Part shown: piece after piece, positions 60,906 to 64,000 of the stretch | Layout of the letters: each line of letters starts with the position of its first letter | Position numbering within the stretch: the first letter of the stretch is position 1 | Assembly: GCA_019802505.1 (NCBI GenBank) | Contig: JAFMOC010000032.1 | Location: forward strand, 2,215,958-2,279,957 | Length of the DNA: 64,000 bases | Source of the DNA: Corydoras sp. C115 | Lineage: Eukaryota; Chordata; Actinopteri; Siluriformes; Callichthyidae | Direction: 5' to 3' | Notes under the pieces: model-generated | Databases searched by the model: none | Seen by the model: the letters and a program-made list of their open reading frames with translations, nothing else | What the model was told of the DNA's origin: nothing | Program-made: the position numbers and the translations under genes

Positions 60906-61435
60906 TGTCCATAAAAGAATCCACCTCCATCCACTAGGGTCTGATTCCACAGTCTGTGAGTTCAAGATCATTTATTTAATCCCATCTCATTATCTTCCAT
61001 TTAATCTCATATCAGTGATGAGTAGCCGGGGTGGCGTCATGAAGGTCATCGACCACGTGGGTCAAAAATCGGTGAAGACAAAGTAAGGGAGGACAGGGTG
61101 AGGATGTGGACGTGTGCGGATGAGGGACGCCGTTTCCAATAGCAGATGTGTGCTGCTGATGGGACCGGAGAGAAACCGGCGAGGGGAAGAGATGCAGGGT
61201 GTTAAGGGTGATGGAGGAGGAGATTCAGGATGGAGACTAATGATCTGCTCTGGCGAATTCTAATGGGAGCTGCAGAAGAAGAAGACGTTTCTATTTTTAA
61301 TTTTATTGGGCTGTAAACACGAGCAGCTTCAGGTCTCTTCAGGTCTCGCTGTGTTTGGTTCGGAAAACACTGAATGCTGAGCAGCTTGACACCGAGACCT
61401 AAGCTCAGGATCACGTGTAAAGATTAAGATTAAGA
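60906..61435. promoter_or_regulatory. Candidate conserved noncoding block
   Basis: Repeat-free. GACCACGTGGGTCAAAAATC holds a CACGTG E-box; TTTTTAATTTTATTGGGC follows. Confidence 0.3.
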
Positions 61436-61445
61436 TGTTTGCACT

Positions 61446-61762
61446 GTTCTCCTCTCAGCGTTAGGGATTCCCGGTTCGAATCCCCATCTGGGTGGAGTTT
61501 CCATGTTCTCCCCGTGTCTGTGTGGGTTTCCTCCGGGTTCTCCGGTTTCCTCCCGCAGTCCAAAAACATGGATCAGGTCAATTGAGTTCTCCAATTTGCC
61601 CTATATAGAGTGTCTGTGTGAGTGAGTGTGTGTCCAGCGATGGATTGGCGCCCTGTCCTGGGTGTATCTGCCCAGTGCCCGAGACGTTCTCCCCTGGATG
61701 GGCATGGGGAACCCCACCGCGACCCTAATAGAGGATAAAGCAGAAGATAATGAATGAATGAA
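61446..61762 (+). repeat. Family A SINE, 5'-truncated, with TSD
   Basis: TGTTTGCACT at 61436-61445 and 61763-61772. Confidence 0.9.
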
Positions 61763-61772
61763 TGTTTGCACT

Positions 61773-62128
61773 AGAGGGCGGCACAATGGCTTAGTGGTTT
61801 AGCACGTTCTCCTTTGAGCACTAGGGATTCCCGGTTCGAATCCCCATCTGGGTGGAGTTTCCATGTTCTCCCCGTGTCCGCGTGGGTTTCCTCCGGGTTC
61901 TCCGGTTTCCTCCCACAGTCCAAAAACATGGATCAAGTCAATTGATTTCTACAAATTGCCCCATATAGAGTGTGCCTGTGTGAGTGAGTGTGTGCCCAAC
62001 GATAGATTGGCGTCCTGTCCTGGGTCTATCTGCCCAGCGCCCGAAACGTTCTCCCCTGGATGGACAATCCCCCCCCCCCTGGATGGAAACCCCCCCCCCC
62101 CCCCCCCACCCCCCCCCCCCCCCCCCCC

Positions 62129-62203
<75 letters not shown>

Positions 62204-62258
62204 CCCCCCCCCCCCCCCGCGACTCTAAAATAGGATAAAGCGGAAGATAATGGATGAA
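61773..62258 (+). repeat. Family A SINE with a giant C run
   Basis: Target TGTCTGCACT follows at 62259-62268, a third copy of the neighbour's target. About 150 of its bases are nearly pure C (62068-62218). Confidence 0.9.
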
Positions 62259-62269
62259 TGTCTGCACTA

Positions 62270-63010
62270 AACCAACCTGCTGCATTAAAAATCTTTTGTG
62301 GATTTTAGTTTAAATCCACGTTCCATCACTTTGGAGAATAGAAACGTCCACCGCCGAGCTGCACGGCCAATAACGTGTAAGAACACTATGGTCAGGGTTA
62401 AAGGATTAGTCTCCACAGGGTTCTAATGGATTTACTTTCAGTTCACACCTTGGTAATTAATGCAGAACCCCCTCAGAAACAAGGCCACGCCGTTTTAATG
62501 AGTCCGGAGAATACGGCGTAGAACATCTCCAAAAACCGAGAGGAGCCAAGCGTGATAGAAATAAATACAATTTATTGACTTGGCACAATACACACATAGA
62601 ACATCTTCAGCCCATGGTTTCGACGCGAGCTCGCTGGCGTTTGTTGTTTTGCAGATGCGTTCTCGAAGCGTGAAATGTCCCATAGAAAGAAAAACAGTTA
62701 GAAAGACATCAGTTCCCAGATCGGGGGGCAATCAGACATGATCCATTTGGTCACCAAAACCTTGTTTTTAAACCACGAGTCGCTTAATTCGATTAGATCA
62801 CTGCGAAACGAATGGCAAGCGAACGTCTGCGAAGCAGCCCATTTATCACACGGAGCTAATTTAATTACAAGCACCAAGCAAAAGCACGAGAGTAAGGTAC
62901 ACAGATATAATAACCATCCGCTCACAAGTTCATTCAGCCTCTCTGCATCCTGATGGATCACCAGAACAAACCGATGAGGTACTGCAGGGTCAAACGTCAA
63001 CTGTCCGTTA
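62270..63010. promoter_or_regulatory. Candidate conserved noncoding block
   Basis: About 700 repeat-free bases with GCTTAATTCGATTAGATCAC and GAGCTAATTTAATTACAAGC, dense homeobox-type cores. Confidence 0.4.
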
Positions 63011-63019
63011 TCCTGCTCT

Positions 63020-63156
63020 TTCTTCCATTTAAGTCATTTATTTATATAGCGTTTTAACAACAGTACATCGTCACAAAGCAGCTTTACAAAATGAAAAGCC
63101 TTTAAAACCCCAAAGAGCGAGCCGAAGCGACAGTGGCAAGACAAAACTCCCTGTTA
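63020..63156 (+). repeat. Probable fish interspersed repeat fragment
   Basis: TTTATTTATATAGCGTTTTAAC, CACAAAGCAGCTTTACAAAA and GCGACAGTGGCAAGACAAAA are blocks I associate with a widespread fish repeat. Confidence 0.5.
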
Positions 63157-63755
63157 TTCATTCATTCATTATCTCCCGCTTTATCCTCTATTAGGGTCAC
63201 GGGGGGGGTTCCCCATGCCCATCCAGGGGAGAACGTTTCGGGCGCTGGGCAGATACACCGAGGACAGGACGCCAATCTATCACTGGACACACACTCACTC
63301 ACACAGACACACTCTATATGGGGCAATTTGGAGAACTCAATTGACTTGATCCATGTTTTTGGACTGTGGGAGGAAACCGGAGAACCCGGAGGAAACCCAC
63401 GTGGACACGGGGAGAACATGGAAACTCCACCCAGATGGGGATTCCGCTTTATCCTCTGTTAGGGTCACGGAGGGGGAGGTTCCCCATGCCCATCCAGGGG
63501 AGAACGTTTCGGGCGCTGGGCAGATAGACCCAGGACAGGACGCCAATCTATCACTGGAGACACACTCACTCACACAGACACACTCTATATGGGGCAATTT
63601 GGAGAACTCGATTGACTTTTTGCGAGGAAACCGGAGAACCTGGAGGAAACCCACTCGGACATGGGGAGAACATGGAAACTCCACCCAGATGGGGATTCGA
63701 ACTGGGAATCTCTAGCACTGAGAGGAGAACGTGCTAAACACTAAGCCACCAGGAT
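63157..63755 (-). repeat. Family A dimer
   Basis: Copy 63157-63443 runs at GGGGATTCCGCTTTATCC into copy 63444-63755. Confidence 0.87.
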
Positions 63756-63779
63756 GGAATCCTGATAAGGTATATTTGA

Positions 63780-63892
63780 CCTGAGATTGAGATTGGTGCC
63801 CTGTCCTGGGTGTATCTGCCCAGTGCCCGAAACGTTCTCCCCTGGATGGGCATGGGGAACCCCACCCCCCCCATCCAGATAATGAATGGATG
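63780..63892 (+). repeat. Family A SINE, 5'-truncated
   Basis: Starts GATTGGTGCCCTGTCC; tail GATAATGAATGGATG. Confidence 0.86.
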
Positions 63893-64000
63893 AAAAAAAA
63901 AAAAGAGAACTATATGTGAGTCCATTAAGAGGGTCCTGCAGGACCGCCAGTCCAATTAATAACCAGGTTCCATCCATTTAACGCTGCTGTCACCTAAACG

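Noticed and set aside
60889..61086. Possible exon ending MKVIDHVGQKSVKTK before GTAAGG
   Set aside because: The start lies in a SINE, no acceptor is visible and the block looks noncoding.
61863..62285. Long poly-proline and poly-glycine ORFs (also near 32.7-33.1 kb)
   Set aside because: They are translations of the SINE C/G homopolymer runs.

Overview
This is eukaryotic DNA, almost certainly from a ray-finned (teleost) fish. It has compact spliced genes with GT-AG introns, dense interspersed repeats of fish type and many microsatellites. The repeat mix (a DANA/Mermaid-like tRNA-derived SINE, a second tRNA-like SINE and hAT-type MITEs) suggests an otophysan such as a catfish or characiform; that last step is inference.

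Two protein genes can be read completely by joining exons, both on the minus strand. bdh2 (9 coding exons, 18387-30552, 245 aa) lies upstream of slc9b2, which encodes NHA2 (11 coding exons, 6169-15253, 524 aa, plus a likely noncoding first exon near 17.3-17.4 kb). All splice phases close, and the catalytic residues fall at or at a constant offset from the human positions. The order SLC9B2-BDH2 on one strand matches human 4q24, so this is conserved microsynteny. bdh2 encodes a cytosolic short-chain dehydrogenase. slc9b2 encodes a membrane Na+/H+ (Li+) antiporter. Nothing seen suggests that the two products work together.

By layout: 1-6.1 kb is downstream of slc9b2, mostly SINEs with one orphan promoter-like patch. 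6.2-17.4 kb is slc9b2. 18.4-30.6 kb is bdh2, whose third-from-5' intron carries a nine-unit, 153-bp tandem array. 31-64 kb has no gene I can recognise. There, unique blocks that look like conserved noncoding elements alternate with SINE clusters, and one such block is duplicated almost perfectly 1 kb away.

The dominant feature is a roughly 340-370 bp SINE (called family A here) present in about one hundred full or partial copies in both orientations, covering by my rough sum close to half of the window. Copies show target-site duplications, 5' truncations, dimers and trimers, duplicated flank-plus-SINE units and many inverted chimeras. Most short ORFs in the window are translations of this SINE and are not genes. 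In family A, '+' means tRNA-like head (A box GGTGGCTTAGTGGTT, B box GGTTCGAATCC) first and GATAATGAATGAATG tail last.
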